DNA from: Comamonas koreensis | Lineage (GTDB): Bacteria; Pseudomonadota; Gammaproteobacteria; Burkholderiales; Burkholderiaceae_C | Reading direction: 5' to 3' | Length of the DNA stretch: 64,000 nt | Assembly: GCF_021026195.1 (NCBI RefSeq) | Contig: NZ_JAJNCT010000009.1 | Coordinates: forward strand, 248,001-312,000 | In this document: piece after piece, positions 42,916 through 51,654 of the stretch | How the letters are laid out: each line of letters begins with the position of its first letter | Numbering within the stretch: position 1 is the stretch's first letter | The notes under the pieces: model-generated | What the model was told of the DNA's origin: nothing | Database searches by the model: none | The model's input: the letters and a program-made list of their open reading frames with translations, nothing else | Position numbers and translations under genes: made by a program

Positions 42916-44109
42916 ATGGCACAAGTACATACCAGCAGCGGCCTGCGCGCGCTGCGCGGCAAGGCCGCCATCACCGGCGTGTCCACCTATGGCTGCGGCG
43001 AAGCCCCAGGCTCGGACGACATGCTGCTGCTCGCACGCGCGGCCCACGCCGCCGTGGCCGATGCCGGCCTGACGATGCAGGACATCGATGGCTTGGCCAC
43101 CTGCAGCGTCAATGCCACGATGTGGCCCATGCCGGTGATCGAGCACCTGGGCATCAACCCGAACTACATCAACGGCACCATGGTGGGCGGCTCCAGCTTT
43201 ATCGCCCACCTGCTGCCCTCGATCATGGCTTTGGAGGCCGGCCAGTGCAAGCATGTGCTGGTCTGCTACGGCAGCGCCCAGCGCTCGGCCGCCTTTGGCC
43301 GCAAAGAATCGACCGCTGCGCGCAAGTTCATGGACCCGCAGCCCTTTGAGCACCCCTTCGAGCCCACGATGCCGGTCGCGGCCTATGCGATGGCAGCGGC
43401 GCGCCACATGCACCAGTACGGCACCACGCGCGAGCAGCTCGCAGCCGTGGCCGTCTCGGCCCGCCAATGGGCGCAGAAGAACCCCGAGGCCTTCATGCGC
43501 GATCCGCTGACCATCGAGCAGGTGCTGGGCGCCCGCATGGTGGCCGACCCATTCACCGTGCGCGACTGCTGCCTGGTGACCGATGGCGGCGGTGCCTTTG
43601 TGCTCAGCCGCGCAGAAGACGCGCAGCGCGGCCCGAACGCGCCCATCTATGTGCTGGGCAATGCCACGGCCTGCTGGAACCGCCAGATCTCGTCGATGCC
43701 CGACCTCACCGTCACCGCTGCCAGCCAGTCGGGTGCGCAGGCCTTTGCGATGGCGGGCCTGACGGCACAAGACATGGATGTGGTCGAGCTCTACGACGCC
43801 TTCACCATCAACACCCTGCTCTTCCTGGAAGACCTGGGCTTTGTCAAAAAGGGCGAGGCCGGTGCCTTTGTCGCCAGCGGCGCGATTGCACCGGGCGGCA
43901 GCCTGCCGGTCAACACCAATGGCGGCGGCCTGTCCTGCGTACACCCGGGCATGTACGGCATCTTTGCGCTGATCGAGGCGGTGCGTCAGCTGCGCGGCAA
44001 CTGCGGCGAGCGCCAGGTGGCCGGCGCCCAGCTGGCACTGGCCCATGGCAATGGCGGCACCCTGTCCAGCCAGGCCACGGCGATTTTGGGCACGGCGGCA
44101 ACGCTCTAA
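42916..44109 (+). CDS. Thiolase-fold (Ltp/SCP-x-like) protein without the N-terminal Cys nucleophile
   Basis: 397 residues. Overall thiolase fold is clear (DIDGLATCSVNATMWP, VELYDAFTINTLLFLEDLG, NTNGGGLSCVHPGMYG with the conserved His). At the usual nucleophile position (NNNCSTGSS in SCP-x thiolases) this protein has NGTMVGGSS, so the Cys is replaced by Met. That is the situation in Ltp-type aldolases, which pair with DUF35 proteins. I infer a CoA-dependent retro-aldolase or condensing activity, not thiolysis. It lies between its DUF35 partner and an acyl-CoA dehydrogenase. Confidence 0.82.
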   Translation: MAQVHTSSGLRALRGKAAITGVSTYGCGEAPGSDDMLLLARAAHAAVADAGLTMQDIDGLATCSVNATMWPMPVIEHLGINPNYINGTMVGGSSFIAHLLPSIMALEAGQCKHVLVCYGSAQRSAAFGRKESTAARKFMDPQPFEHPFEPTMPVAAYAMAAARHMHQYGTTREQLAAVAVSARQWAQKNPEAFMRDPLTIEQVLGARMVADPFTVRDCCLVTDGGGAFVLSRAEDAQRGPNAPIYVLGNATACWNRQISSMPDLTVTAASQSGAQAFAMAGLTAQDMDVVELYDAFTINTLLFLEDLGFVKKGEAGAFVASGAIAPGGSLPVNTNGGGLSCVHPGMYGIFALIEAVRQLRGNCGERQVAGAQLALAHGNGGTLSSQATAILGTAATL

Positions 44110-44132
44110 AGCCCTGCAACAGAGAACATTCC

Positions 44133-45293
44133 ATGATCCGAGACCAAGAAACCCTGGACGCGCTGCTCGACAGCGTGCGCCGCTTTGTGCGCGAGCGCCT
44201 GGTGCCCGCCGAGAACGAAGTCGCCGAAACCGACGAGATCCCCGAAGCCATCGTGCAGGAGATGCGCGATCTGGGCCTGTTCGGCCTGACCATCCCTGAA
44301 GCATTTGGCGGCCTGGAGCTGACGATGGAGGAGGAAGTGCATGTGCTGCTGGAGCTGTGCCAGACCTCGCCCGCCTTCCGATCGGTGATCGGCACCACGG
44401 TGGGCATCGGCTCGCAAGGCATCCTGATGGATGGCACCGATGCCCAGAAGGCCGAATGGCTGCCGCGCCTGGCCACCGGCGAGGTGATCGCCTCGTTCGC
44501 GCTGACCGAGCCCGAAGCCGGCTCGGACGCGGCCTCCTTGCGCACCACTGCCGTCAGGCAGGGCGACCACTACATCGTCAACGGCACCAAGCGCTTCATC
44601 ACCAATGCGCCCCATGCCGGCATGTTCACCCTGATGGCGCGCACCAATCCGGCTGACAAGGGCGCCGGCGGCGTGTCCTCCTTCATCGTCGATGCCAAGA
44701 GCCCGGGCATCAGCTTTGGCAAGTACGACAAGAAGATGGGCCAGCGCGGCGCCCACACCTGCGATGTGATCTTTGACAACGTCAAGGTGCCCGCTGCCAA
44801 CCTGATCGGCCTGCAGGAGGGGCGGGGCTTCAAGACCGCGATGAAGGTGCTGGAAAAAGGCCGTATCCACATCGCCGCCGTAGCCGTGGGCTGCGCCAAG
44901 CGCATCCTGCGCGACGCGCTGCAGTACGCGCTGGAGCGCAAGCAGTTTGGCCAGGCGATCTGCGACTTCCAGCTGGTGCAGGCCATGCTGGCCGACAGCC
45001 AGGCCGAGCTCTATGCCGCCGAGTGCATGACCATCGACGCGGCACGCCGCCGCGACGCGGGCCAGAACGTTTCGACCGAGGCATCAAGCGCCAAGATGTT
45101 TGCCACCGAGATGTGCGGCCGCGTGGCCGACCGTGCGGTGCAGATCCTCGGCGGCTCGGGCTATATGGCCGAGTACGGCATCGAGCGCTTCTACCGCGAT
45201 GTGCGGCTGTTCCGCCTGTATGAGGGCACGACGCAGATCCAGCAGATCATCATTGCGCGCAACATGGTGCGCGAAGCCAAGGCCGCCGCATGA
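44133..45293 (+). CDS. Acyl-CoA dehydrogenase
   Basis: 386 residues. MIRDQETLDALLDSVRRFV start, ALTEPEAGSDAASLRTTA FAD loop, QILGGSGYMAEYGIERFYRD, and a C-terminal LYEGTTQIQQ with the catalytic Glu near 364, as in short-chain type enzymes. It oxidises an acyl-CoA to the 2-enoyl-CoA using an electron-transferring flavoprotein. The frame is open far upstream in the preceding gene; the ATG at 44133, 23 bp after the thiolase-like stop, gives the usual start. It overlaps the thioesterase gene by 4 bp. Confidence 0.92.
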   Translation: MIRDQETLDALLDSVRRFVRERLVPAENEVAETDEIPEAIVQEMRDLGLFGLTIPEAFGGLELTMEEEVHVLLELCQTSPAFRSVIGTTVGIGSQGILMDGTDAQKAEWLPRLATGEVIASFALTEPEAGSDAASLRTTAVRQGDHYIVNGTKRFITNAPHAGMFTLMARTNPADKGAGGVSSFIVDAKSPGISFGKYDKKMGQRGAHTCDVIFDNVKVPAANLIGLQEGRGFKTAMKVLEKGRIHIAAVAVGCAKRILRDALQYALERKQFGQAICDFQLVQAMLADSQAELYAAECMTIDAARRRDAGQNVSTEASSAKMFATEMCGRVADRAVQILGGSGYMAEYGIERFYRDVRLFRLYEGTTQIQQIIIARNMVREAKAAA

Positions 45294-45748
45294 GCACCAC
45301 CCCGCCCCGCCAGCAGCTGAGCATCGAGGACCTCAACACCCGCGTGCCGTTTCTGCGCCTCATCGGCGCCCGCCAGGATCCGAACTTTGAAGACGGCATC
45401 GTGCGCGTGCACCTGCCCGACCTGCGCGAGGAGCTGTGCAACCAGCTGCCCGCCGCGCATGGCGGCATTCTGATGACCCTGCTCGACGTGGCGATGTCGC
45501 GCGCCGCCGTGCTCGCCCCCGGCGCACCGTCGAGCACCGCCGTCACGGTAGAGATGTCCTCGCGCTTCATCTACCCTGGCCGTGGCCCGCTGGTTGCTGA
45601 AGGCTGGGTCATCAACCAGGGCCGCTCGCTCTGCACCTGCCAGGCCAACATCTACGACGCCAACCGCCGCATCCTGGCCACCGCCCAAGGTACCTTCAAA
45701 TACTGGAAAGCCCACGCCTACGACAACACGGCCGAACCCAGTGCATAA
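45290..45748 (+). CDS. PaaI-family thioesterase
   Basis: 152 residues of single hot-dog fold. ELCNQLPAAHGGILMTLLDVAMSRAA contains the HGG motif and catalytic Asp of PaaI/YbgC-type thioesterases; AVTVEMSSRFIYPGRGPLVAEG is the second conserved strand. It would hydrolyse dead-end or product acyl-CoAs from the operon. Translationally coupled to the acyl-CoA dehydrogenase (ATGA), and last gene before a terminator. Confidence 0.9.
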   Translation: MSTTPPRQQLSIEDLNTRVPFLRLIGARQDPNFEDGIVRVHLPDLREELCNQLPAAHGGILMTLLDVAMSRAAVLAPGAPSSTAVTVEMSSRFIYPGRGPLVAEGWVINQGRSLCTCQANIYDANRRILATAQGTFKYWKAHAYDNTAEPSA

Positions 45749-46168
45749 CTGAGGGGAAAAGCACAGGACTGTGCATAGTTTTGTGGATAAACCAGCCACT
45801 TATCCACGAACCGCCAGAAATCCACCGACTTACCCCCAACGAAAACGCGACCCGAAGGCCGCGTTTGTTTTTGGAGGAAGCAATGACAAGAACGCTGCAG
45901 TAAAACTGCACCCAAAACCAGAATGGTAATTCCGGTATTCAACAACGAAGCCCAGCAGCGCACACAGCGCCCGAGCCACCCACCACAATGGCGAGATGGG
46001 CCCGCAGGCTAGGCGTGGCGGCGCAGACAATACTTCGGTATGGCAAGGCGCCACAACAACGCATGCGGGCCCATATCGCCACCCCAAAACGAAAACTGCC
46101 AAAGCCCCAAAAATCACCAGCATTCACCGCAGCACACATGCACCACGGACAAACACCTCAGACCTAAA
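45749..46168. other. 420-bp intergenic region between convergent units
   Basis: No gene found. It holds a facing pair of DnaA-box-like 9-mers, TGTGGATAA (45782-45790) and TTATCCACG (45800-45808), then the terminator at 45843-45872. From 45900 to the minE stop at 46169 I see only low-information A/C-rich sequence. Confidence 0.6.
45843..45872 (+). terminator. Rho-independent terminator of the DUF35-thiolase operon
   Basis: AAACGCGACC pairs with GGCCGCGTTT (one A-C mismatch) around a CGAA loop, followed by GTTTTT. Confidence 0.75.
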
Positions 46169-46426
46169 TTACTTGTCTGGCAGCTCGATCTTGACTTCTA
46201 GAACTTCAAGATTGTCTTGTCGTTCCAGGTTTACTCGGACGTCATCCGGATTGATGGAGACGTACTTGGCAATGACAGCCATCAGCTCCTTTTGCAGAGC
46301 AGGGAGGTAGTCCGGCTGGTTGTTGCTACGCCCAGTGCGCTCCCGCGCCAAAATAATCTGCAGCCGCTCCTTGGCGACCGACGCGGTCTTCTTCTTTTCA
46401 CCCAAGAACAGGGACAGCAAGGACAT
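46169..46426 (-). CDS. minE: Cell division topological specificity factor MinE
   Basis: 85 residues, normal for MinE. N-terminal amphipathic helix [20 protein letters not shown] (membrane binding), [10 protein letters not shown] as the MinD-contacting segment, and the C-terminal topological domain with [14 protein letters not shown]. MinE stimulates MinD ATPase and drives pole-to-pole oscillation. It lies 5 bp after minD, in the usual minC-minD-minE order. Confidence 0.97.
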   Translation of the reverse strand: MSLLSLFLGEKKKTASVAKERLQIILARERTGRSNNQPDYLPALQKELMAVIAKYVSINPDDVRVNLERQDNLEVLEVKIELPDK

Positions 46427-46431
46427 TGAAC

Positions 46432-47244
46432 TTACCTCCCAAAAATGCGTTTGAAGAAACCAGGCTTCTGCGCATCGGTAAAGCGCATCGGCTTGTCTTC
46501 ACCCAAAAAGCGTGCCACCACATCCTTGTAGGCTTCGGACACATCGGTCTGGCTCAGGTTGATCGCAGGGGTGCCCTGGTTGGAGGCCTGCAGCACCGAT
46601 TCCGACTCGGGAATCACACCGATCAGCGGAATGCGCAGAATGTCCTGGATGTCTTCCAGCGACAGCATCTGGCCGTCCTGCACCCGGTTGGGGTTGTAGC
46701 GCGTGATCAGCAGGTGTTCCTTGATAGGATCGCCGCCATCGACGGCACGCTTGGTCTTGGAGCTGAGCATGCCCAGGATGCGGTCCGAGTCACGCACGGA
46801 CGACACCTCGGGGTTGGTGACCACCAGTGCCTCGTCGGCAAAGTGCATCGCCATCAGCGCGCCGCTCTCGATACCGGCGGGCGAGTCGCAGACGATGTAG
46901 TCAAAGTCCATCGCCGCCAGGTCCTTGAGGATCTTCTCGACCCCGTCCTGCGTCAGCGCATCCTTGTCGCGCGTTTGCGAGGCGGCCAGGATGTAGAGAT
47001 TTTCCAGTTGCTTGTCCTTGATCAGCGCCTGGTTGAGGTTGGCCTCACCCTGGATCACATTGATCAGGTCATAGACCACACGGCGCTCGCAGCCCATGAT
47101 CAGGTCCAGATTGCGCAGGCCGACGTCAAAGTCGATCACCGCAGTTTTGTGGCCGCTCAGTGCCAGTCCGGCCGCAAAGCTTGCACTGGTGGTAGTTTTT
47201 CCAACTCCGCCCTTGCCGGAAGTTACAACGACGATTTTTGCCAT
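46432..47244 (-). CDS. minD: Septum site-determining ATPase MinD
   Basis: 270 residues. Deviant Walker [20 protein letters not shown] near the N-terminus, [28 protein letters not shown] (Walker B), and a C-terminal amphipathic helix GFFKRIFGR that binds membrane. It recruits MinC and MinE to the inner membrane. 67 bp downstream of minC. Confidence 0.97.
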   Translation of the reverse strand: MAKIVVVTSGKGGVGKTTTSASFAAGLALSGHKTAVIDFDVGLRNLDLIMGCERRVVYDLINVIQGEANLNQALIKDKQLENLYILAASQTRDKDALTQDGVEKILKDLAAMDFDYIVCDSPAGIESGALMAMHFADEALVVTNPEVSSVRDSDRILGMLSSKTKRAVDGGDPIKEHLLITRYNPNRVQDGQMLSLEDIQDILRIPLIGVIPESESVLQASNQGTPAINLSQTDVSEAYKDVVARFLGEDKPMRFTDAQKPGFFKRIFGR

Positions 47245-47311
47245 CTTTCGATCCGATCCCTTTACGTCCTCAAATGTCCAAAGCCCTGTTCGGGCTGTCC
47301 CTTGGTGCCTG

Positions 47312-48043
47312 TCACAGCGGTTCTATCAGCAGTTTCTCACCTTCAAGCCGCACTACGGCAGCCTTGCCCGACAGCTCGGCGGGCCAATCCGACTCGACCG
47401 TACGGTAGATGCCCGCGATGGACACCAGCTGCGGCTCGAAACAGGTGCAATAAATACGTGCGCTCTTGTCCCCACGGGCACCGGCAACGGCCCTGCCACG
47501 CAGGGGGCCGTAGACATGGACGTTGCCATCGGCAATCACCTCGGCGCCAAAGCTGACGACGGCATTGACGATCACATCGCTGCCCGAGGCATAGACCTGC
47601 TGGCCCGAGCGCATGGGTTTGTCGACCCGCAAGGTGGTCTTGGACGGCAACTGCACTTCCTTGATGACCTCGACTTCGACCTCGCGCACCTCGGGCTCGG
47701 CCGCCTTGCGCGCGGGCGGTGCCTCGGGCGCAGCGATCAGGCCCGCCGCGTAGGCGCTGGCCATTTGTGCCTCACTGCCGCCGCGCACCGCCACCGGCGT
47801 GGTGCGGTATTGGCGCAGCAAGGCCACCAGGGCGACAAAGTCGATGTCCTCACCAGCCTCGCGCAGCTGCGCCAGATCGACCAGCACCGGGTCATGGTCG
47901 AAGAAGGCCGAATCGCTGCCAAAACGCTCGGCAAACTCTTGCGCCAACTGCTCCAGGTCAGCTGAACGCAGAGCAAACGCAACCACCGGCAACTGGGCGC
48001 TTTTCATATCGAAACCGCTGCGCTGGGTCGTTTCACCTGACAT
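47312..48043 (-). CDS. minC: Septum site-determining protein MinC
   Basis: 243 residues. N-terminal domain that inhibits FtsZ (FALRSADLEQLAQEFAERFG), a linker rich in A/P/E around 118-135, and the C-terminal beta-helical dimer domain with RSGQQVYASGSDVIVNAVVS, GADVIADGNVHVYGPLRG-type strands and RIYCTCFEPQLVSIAG. First gene of minCDE. Confidence 0.96.
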   Translation of the reverse strand: MSGETTQRSGFDMKSAQLPVVAFALRSADLEQLAQEFAERFGSDSAFFDHDPVLVDLAQLREAGEDIDFVALVALLRQYRTTPVAVRGGSEAQMASAYAAGLIAAPEAPPARKAAEPEVREVEVEVIKEVQLPSKTTLRVDKPMRSGQQVYASGSDVIVNAVVSFGAEVIADGNVHVYGPLRGRAVAGARGDKSARIYCTCFEPQLVSIAGIYRTVESDWPAELSGKAAVVRLEGEKLLIEPL

Positions 48044-48232
48044 GGTTATAAGCCGATCTACTTATTGGACATGAATCGGCAAAGTGTAACCTGCTTGACG
48101 TGAACCGCCGCAGCCGTATGCCGTTTTGCCCGGATTGACAACACTCTTTTACCAATCAGCCGGCGCTGACTGGCGGATACAGAGTGCCATGAAAAAGGGC
48201 GCTTGCGCGCCCTGGAAGAATGCCACAACCCG

Positions 48233-49681
48233 TCAGGGCTTGAGCTGGAAACCGCAGTGTCCGCAGAAGACATCGTCGGCCGCCACCACTTCAAAGCAGC
48301 TGCGGCAGCGCAGCAGGGGCTCGGAGGCCGTGGGTGCCGCTGGCGCAGCCGTGGGTGGCAAGGCCGATGCGGCCGCTCCACCGACTGCTGCTGCACCCAG
48401 GCCGGTGGCTGGCGTTGTCGCCACCGGAGGCTGTGCGGGCGCAGGTGGCACCACGGGTGCTGGAGCCACAGAGATTGGCGGCACCGAAGCAGGCGGTACT
48501 GGCGCAACCACCGGCGCCGTTGCAGGGGCAGAACCCACGGGAGCAACGGGAGCAACGGGAGCAACGGGAGCCACGGGCGCAGGCGCCGGGGCAAAGATAT
48601 CGTTCAGCGGTGCTACCGGTGCTACAGGCGCTGCCGGAGGACGTGCAGCAGTACCCTGGTGGCCATGGCCGTCCATATGGGTGGCGTGGCGCACCTTGTC
48701 AGCTGCTTCGCGGGCCATGCCCTGGGCCTGACGGGCCTTTTCGCGGGCCAGGTCAATGCCGGCCTGCAGGCTCTCTTCGGTGCCTTGCTCATCGAGGCCA
48801 TCGGTGACCATCAGGTAAATGATGTTCACGCCCATGATCATCACCTGCATGGTCAGCGCCATCAGCACGGCAAACAGGATCACGGTCGACAGGGTGCCGG
48901 CCAGCATATGGCCACTGCCAGCCATCGCGCCAAAGGCGGCAGAGTTGCCCATGCCACCCATCGAGGCCATCATGCTCGGGCCAATCACGCCGCTGGCAAT
49001 GGCCGTCATGTAGGCAAAACCGGGGATGAAGCCGGTGAACACCACCAAGGTGATGACGGTGATGACGATGTAGAGCGCCAGCAGCATCAGCACCAGCGGT
49101 ACCAGGCGCGTGCGCACCACCGCCAGCACCAGCGATACCGCGCGGCGCAGCGAGCGGCCGTCCCAGATGGCGGGCGCCAGCAGCGGCGCAGCCACCCAGT
49201 ACAGCGCGATGAAGAACACCGAGGCGGCGATCACCATCACCGGGTGGGCAAAGAACAGCAGGATCGGCCCGATGAAGGGAATCTTGCAGACGAAGTAGAC
49301 AATGGCCGCCACCAGGCACAGGCCCAGCACCACGGCCAGCACCAGCAGCCCAAACATGATGAAGCGTGGCACACACAGCAGGCCGGCCCGGATGGCGGCC
49401 GACATGCTGCGCTGCTCCACATCCTTGGCCTTGTCCTGCAGCAGGATGCCCACGGCCGACATGCCAGCCGAGAACACCACCGAGGCAATGATCAGGAACA
49501 GCAGCGCCAGCAGCATGCTGCCCGCGCGGGTGGCCAGCATCTGGCCGCCCACCATCACCAGGCCGCCGGCCAGCCAGGTCAGAAACGACAGGCCGAGCAC
49601 GCGCCATTGGGTCAGCCCCTCGGCCGCACGCATCAGTTGGCCAAAGTCAATGGACTTCAGCATCGATTTGGGAGAAGACAT
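48233..49681 (-). CDS. Polytopic membrane protein with C-terminal zinc ribbon, unknown function
   Basis: 482 residues. About seven membrane helices between residues 25 and 285 (several GLLVLAVVLG-like), a charged cytosolic helix near 295-330, a long Pro/Ala/Val linker with tandem APV repeats (coded by 9-nt repeats around 48535-48575), and a C-terminal zinc ribbon with CRSC and CGHC. I do not recognise a named family. It is the third gene of a minus-strand trio; the first gene also has zinc ribbons, which suggests a shared complex. Confidence 0.75.
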   Translation of the reverse strand: MSSPKSMLKSIDFGQLMRAAEGLTQWRVLGLSFLTWLAGGLVMVGGQMLATRAGSMLLALLFLIIASVVFSAGMSAVGILLQDKAKDVEQRSMSAAIRAGLLCVPRFIMFGLLVLAVVLGLCLVAAIVYFVCKIPFIGPILLFFAHPVMVIAASVFFIALYWVAAPLLAPAIWDGRSLRRAVSLVLAVVRTRLVPLVLMLLALYIVITVITLVVFTGFIPGFAYMTAIASGVIGPSMMASMGGMGNSAAFGAMAGSGHMLAGTLSTVILFAVLMALTMQVMIMGVNIIYLMVTDGLDEQGTEESLQAGIDLAREKARQAQGMAREAADKVRHATHMDGHGHQGTAARPPAAPVAPVAPLNDIFAPAPAPVAPVAPVAPVAPVGSAPATAPVVAPVPPASVPPISVAPAPVVPPAPAQPPVATTPATGLGAAAVGGAAASALPPTAAPAAPTASEPLLRCRSCFEVVAADDVFCGHCGFQLKP

Positions 49682-49769
49682 CTGCGATTCCTTCGTCGTG
49701 GTTACCGTGTAGATGTGCCACCGCCCCCGCAGGGGCGCGCATGGCAGCTAAGGGGTGCGAGCCGCGTGC

Positions 49770-50417
49770 TCAGTCGATGCGGCCGGGCCAGGGTTTGGCC
49801 TGGATCACAAAGTGCTCGATACCGGGCGGCACATTCTTGTCGGCCGATTTCTTGACCTCGACCGGGTTGCCAGCCTCGGTGGGCGCGGTGCCGGAATTGG
49901 TGTTCACCTTTTTGGCACGCAGATCACGCGGCGAGACGGTGACAAAGATCGTGGCGCCGCCGCGGTTGTCGGCCATCATCGTGGCGATGTCCTTGATGGC
50001 GACCATCGCATCCTTGTGCTCCTGGCGCGACTTGGCGGCCCAGGGCAGATCCAGCGACACCGAATCGAGCACCGGCATGCCACGTGTGGCAGGCGACTGG
50101 CTGGAGCTAAAGACCTGCTCGGTAGTGGTGGTCTTGCTGCCGGTAATGCGCTGCTTGACCGGCAGCGCCGACATGGCCTCGACCGCGCGAACGCGCAGCG
50201 CCTCGGCCTGGTCGACCTCGCCCTTCATCTTCTGCTCCCAGGTCACCAGCGCTGGGGGCACAGCCGGCTCACGGCAGCCGGGGGGCGATGCGATACCGCA
50301 TTCGACCTGCACCGGTACAGCCGGCGCGGGAGCGGGTGCGGGTTCGGGTGGTGGGGCAGCACAGCCCGCCAGCGCGAGCACCGACACCAGGGCGGACATT
50401 TTCATCAACAGCTTCAC
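49770..50417 (-). CDS. Putative lipoprotein, unknown function
   Basis: 215 residues from a GTG start at 50417, preceded by AAGGAG at a 6-bp spacing; in-frame ATGs lie 12 and 18 bases later (50405 and 50399). Signal peptide with the lipobox LAGC, then a Pro/Ala-rich linker (PPPEPAPAPAPAVPV), four-residue-spaced charged helices around 65-95, and a compact C-terminal domain. Cysteines after the lipobox occur near 40 and 48. Family unknown. It lies 12 bp after the zinc-ribbon gene and 88 bp before the polytopic gene, so the three form one operon. Confidence 0.7.
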   Translation of the reverse strand: MKLLMKMSALVSVLALAGCAAPPPEPAPAPAPAVPVQVECGIASPPGCREPAVPPALVTWEQKMKGEVDQAEALRVRAVEAMSALPVKQRITGSKTTTTEQVFSSSQSPATRGMPVLDSVSLDLPWAAKSRQEHKDAMVAIKDIATMMADNRGGATIFVTVSPRDLRAKKVNTNSGTAPTEAGNPVEVKKSADKNVPPGIEHFVIQAKPWPGRID

Positions 50418-50428
50418 AATGCTCTCCT

Positions 50429-51370
50429 TCAATTCAGCAAATCATCCAAGGTCTGTTTACGCACCGGCTTGCGCACCGCCGCCGGGCGGGCTGGTGCGGC
50501 TGCTGGGGCGGGCGCTTCTTCCACGGCCACGGCCGCAGCGACTGCATCTTCAGCGGCGGCCGGGGCGACCAGCGTTTCATTCGGGGCCAGGGCGGCATCG
50601 GTCGCGACCATCGCAGGTGCGGCAGCTTCCACCGGCACGGCTGCGGCATCTGCCTCTACCGGTGCGGCAATGTCTGCGGGGGCGGAGACACTGGGCGCAG
50701 CTACCGTGCCCGGTGCCGCGCGGCCTTGCTGGCTCGTCCACCACCAGGCACCAGCACCGGCCAGCACTGCCAGGCCCAGCAGCGCCAGCACGATGCGCAG
50801 CCCCTGGCCGCTTTGGGGCACAGGGGCTTCGGGCATGGGGTTGCGCGCTTGGGCGCTGGCACGTGGGCGCAGGCTGGGGTCGGGGGTGGCTGGCGGGGCA
50901 CGCTTGGCAGCGGCATCGCTCTCCCACAGCGGGGACTCGGGCTCGCGCAATGCGGGGGCGGGCACGGCTGCAGCCGAGCTGCCCGCCGCGCCGCCAATCA
51001 CCATCGCGGCGCTGGTCTGGATGCGCTCACCGGGCAAGCTGGATGGGGGTCCGGAGCTGTCCTGCACATTGCCAAAGACCAGAATGGCCTTTTCCTCGGC
51101 CACGTTCAGCGGGGCATCCCATTCCGGGGCCGTGTCCTGAAAGCCGGGCGTCTCTTCGAAACGGCACCCACATTGTTTGCAAAACAGCGCCTGGCCCTTG
51201 CACAGCGCGCCGCAATCGGGGCAGGTGGCATAGGCCGCCACCGGCGCGGCTGGCACCGCCCGGGCGCTGGCCAGGCCATCGGAGGTCGGCACGGTCTGAA
51301 CCTTGGAGCCGCATTTTCGACAGAATTTGGCGCCGGCGGCCAATGCCTCGCCACATTGCACACAGTTCAT
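50429..51370 (-). CDS. Double zinc-ribbon single-pass membrane protein, unknown function
   Basis: 313 residues beginning MNCVQCGEALAAGAKFCRKC. Two zinc ribbons (CVQC/CRKC at about 3-21 and CPDC/CKQC at about 42-66), a Ser/Pro-rich linker, a membrane helix near 195-216 (IVLALLGLAVLAGAGAWWW) and an Ala/Pro/Val-rich periplasmic tail ending KPVRKQTLDDLLN. The layout matches zinc-ribbon domain proteins of the zf-ribbon_3 type with no known role. First gene of the trio, preceded by an 11-bp inverted repeat and a Fur-like site. Confidence 0.75.
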   Translation of the reverse strand: MNCVQCGEALAAGAKFCRKCGSKVQTVPTSDGLASARAVPAAPVAAYATCPDCGALCKGQALFCKQCGCRFEETPGFQDTAPEWDAPLNVAEEKAILVFGNVQDSSGPPSSLPGERIQTSAAMVIGGAAGSSAAAVPAPALREPESPLWESDAAAKRAPPATPDPSLRPRASAQARNPMPEAPVPQSGQGLRIVLALLGLAVLAGAGAWWWTSQQGRAAPGTVAAPSVSAPADIAAPVEADAAAVPVEAAAPAMVATDAALAPNETLVAPAAAEDAVAAAVAVEEAPAPAAAPARPAAVRKPVRKQTLDDLLN

Positions 51371-51387
51371 AGAATCCCTCTCCCTAG

Positions 51388-51416
51388 ACAACAAGTTGTT
51401 GCAGGCAACTTGTTGT
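51388..51416. promoter_or_regulatory. Perfect 11-bp inverted repeat upstream of the zinc-ribbon operon
   Basis: ACAACAAGTTG and CAACTTGTTGT with a 7-bp spacer, 18 bp upstream of the zinc-ribbon gene start on the minus strand. It could be an operator, or a hairpin in the 5' leader that folds over the ribosome-binding region. Confidence 0.5.
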
Positions 51417-51425
51417 ATTTGTTCT

Positions 51426-51444
51426 CAATATGATTGCGATTATC
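51426..51444 (-). promoter_or_regulatory. Fur-box-like sequence
   Basis: On the minus strand GATAATCGCAATCATATTG matches the 19-bp Fur consensus at 13 positions, with both GATAAT and AATCAT hexamers intact. It is 56 bp upstream of the zinc-ribbon operon and 211 bp upstream of the permease gene. A single site of this quality can occur by chance in an AT-rich stretch. Confidence 0.35.
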
Positions 51445-51654
51445 TATTGGAATGGCCCGTCAGGCCAGTGCCGCAGCGCCACACCTGGTGTGCCAGCCTC
51501 TGCACCGGGGGTTCTGTGGTTCTGCATCCTTCCAGGTTAGAGAGTTTCCCTCTCTCTACAAGGATTGCCAAATTCACTATGATGCAGCACCTTTTCTCTT
51601 GCGCGCCTGCAACTGCCCCTCCCGGTGCAGCCCTGCCTGCGGCCTGCCCAAACC

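Noticed and set aside
45782-45808. Replication origin suggested by DnaA boxes
   Set aside because: Only two boxes, no AT-rich unwinding element and no dnaA, dnaN, parA or gidA nearby.
48203-49855. Long plus-strand frame opposite the zinc-ribbon membrane protein
   Set aside because: Histidine- and glutamine-rich composition and no ribosome site; the minus-strand reading gives helices and a zinc ribbon.
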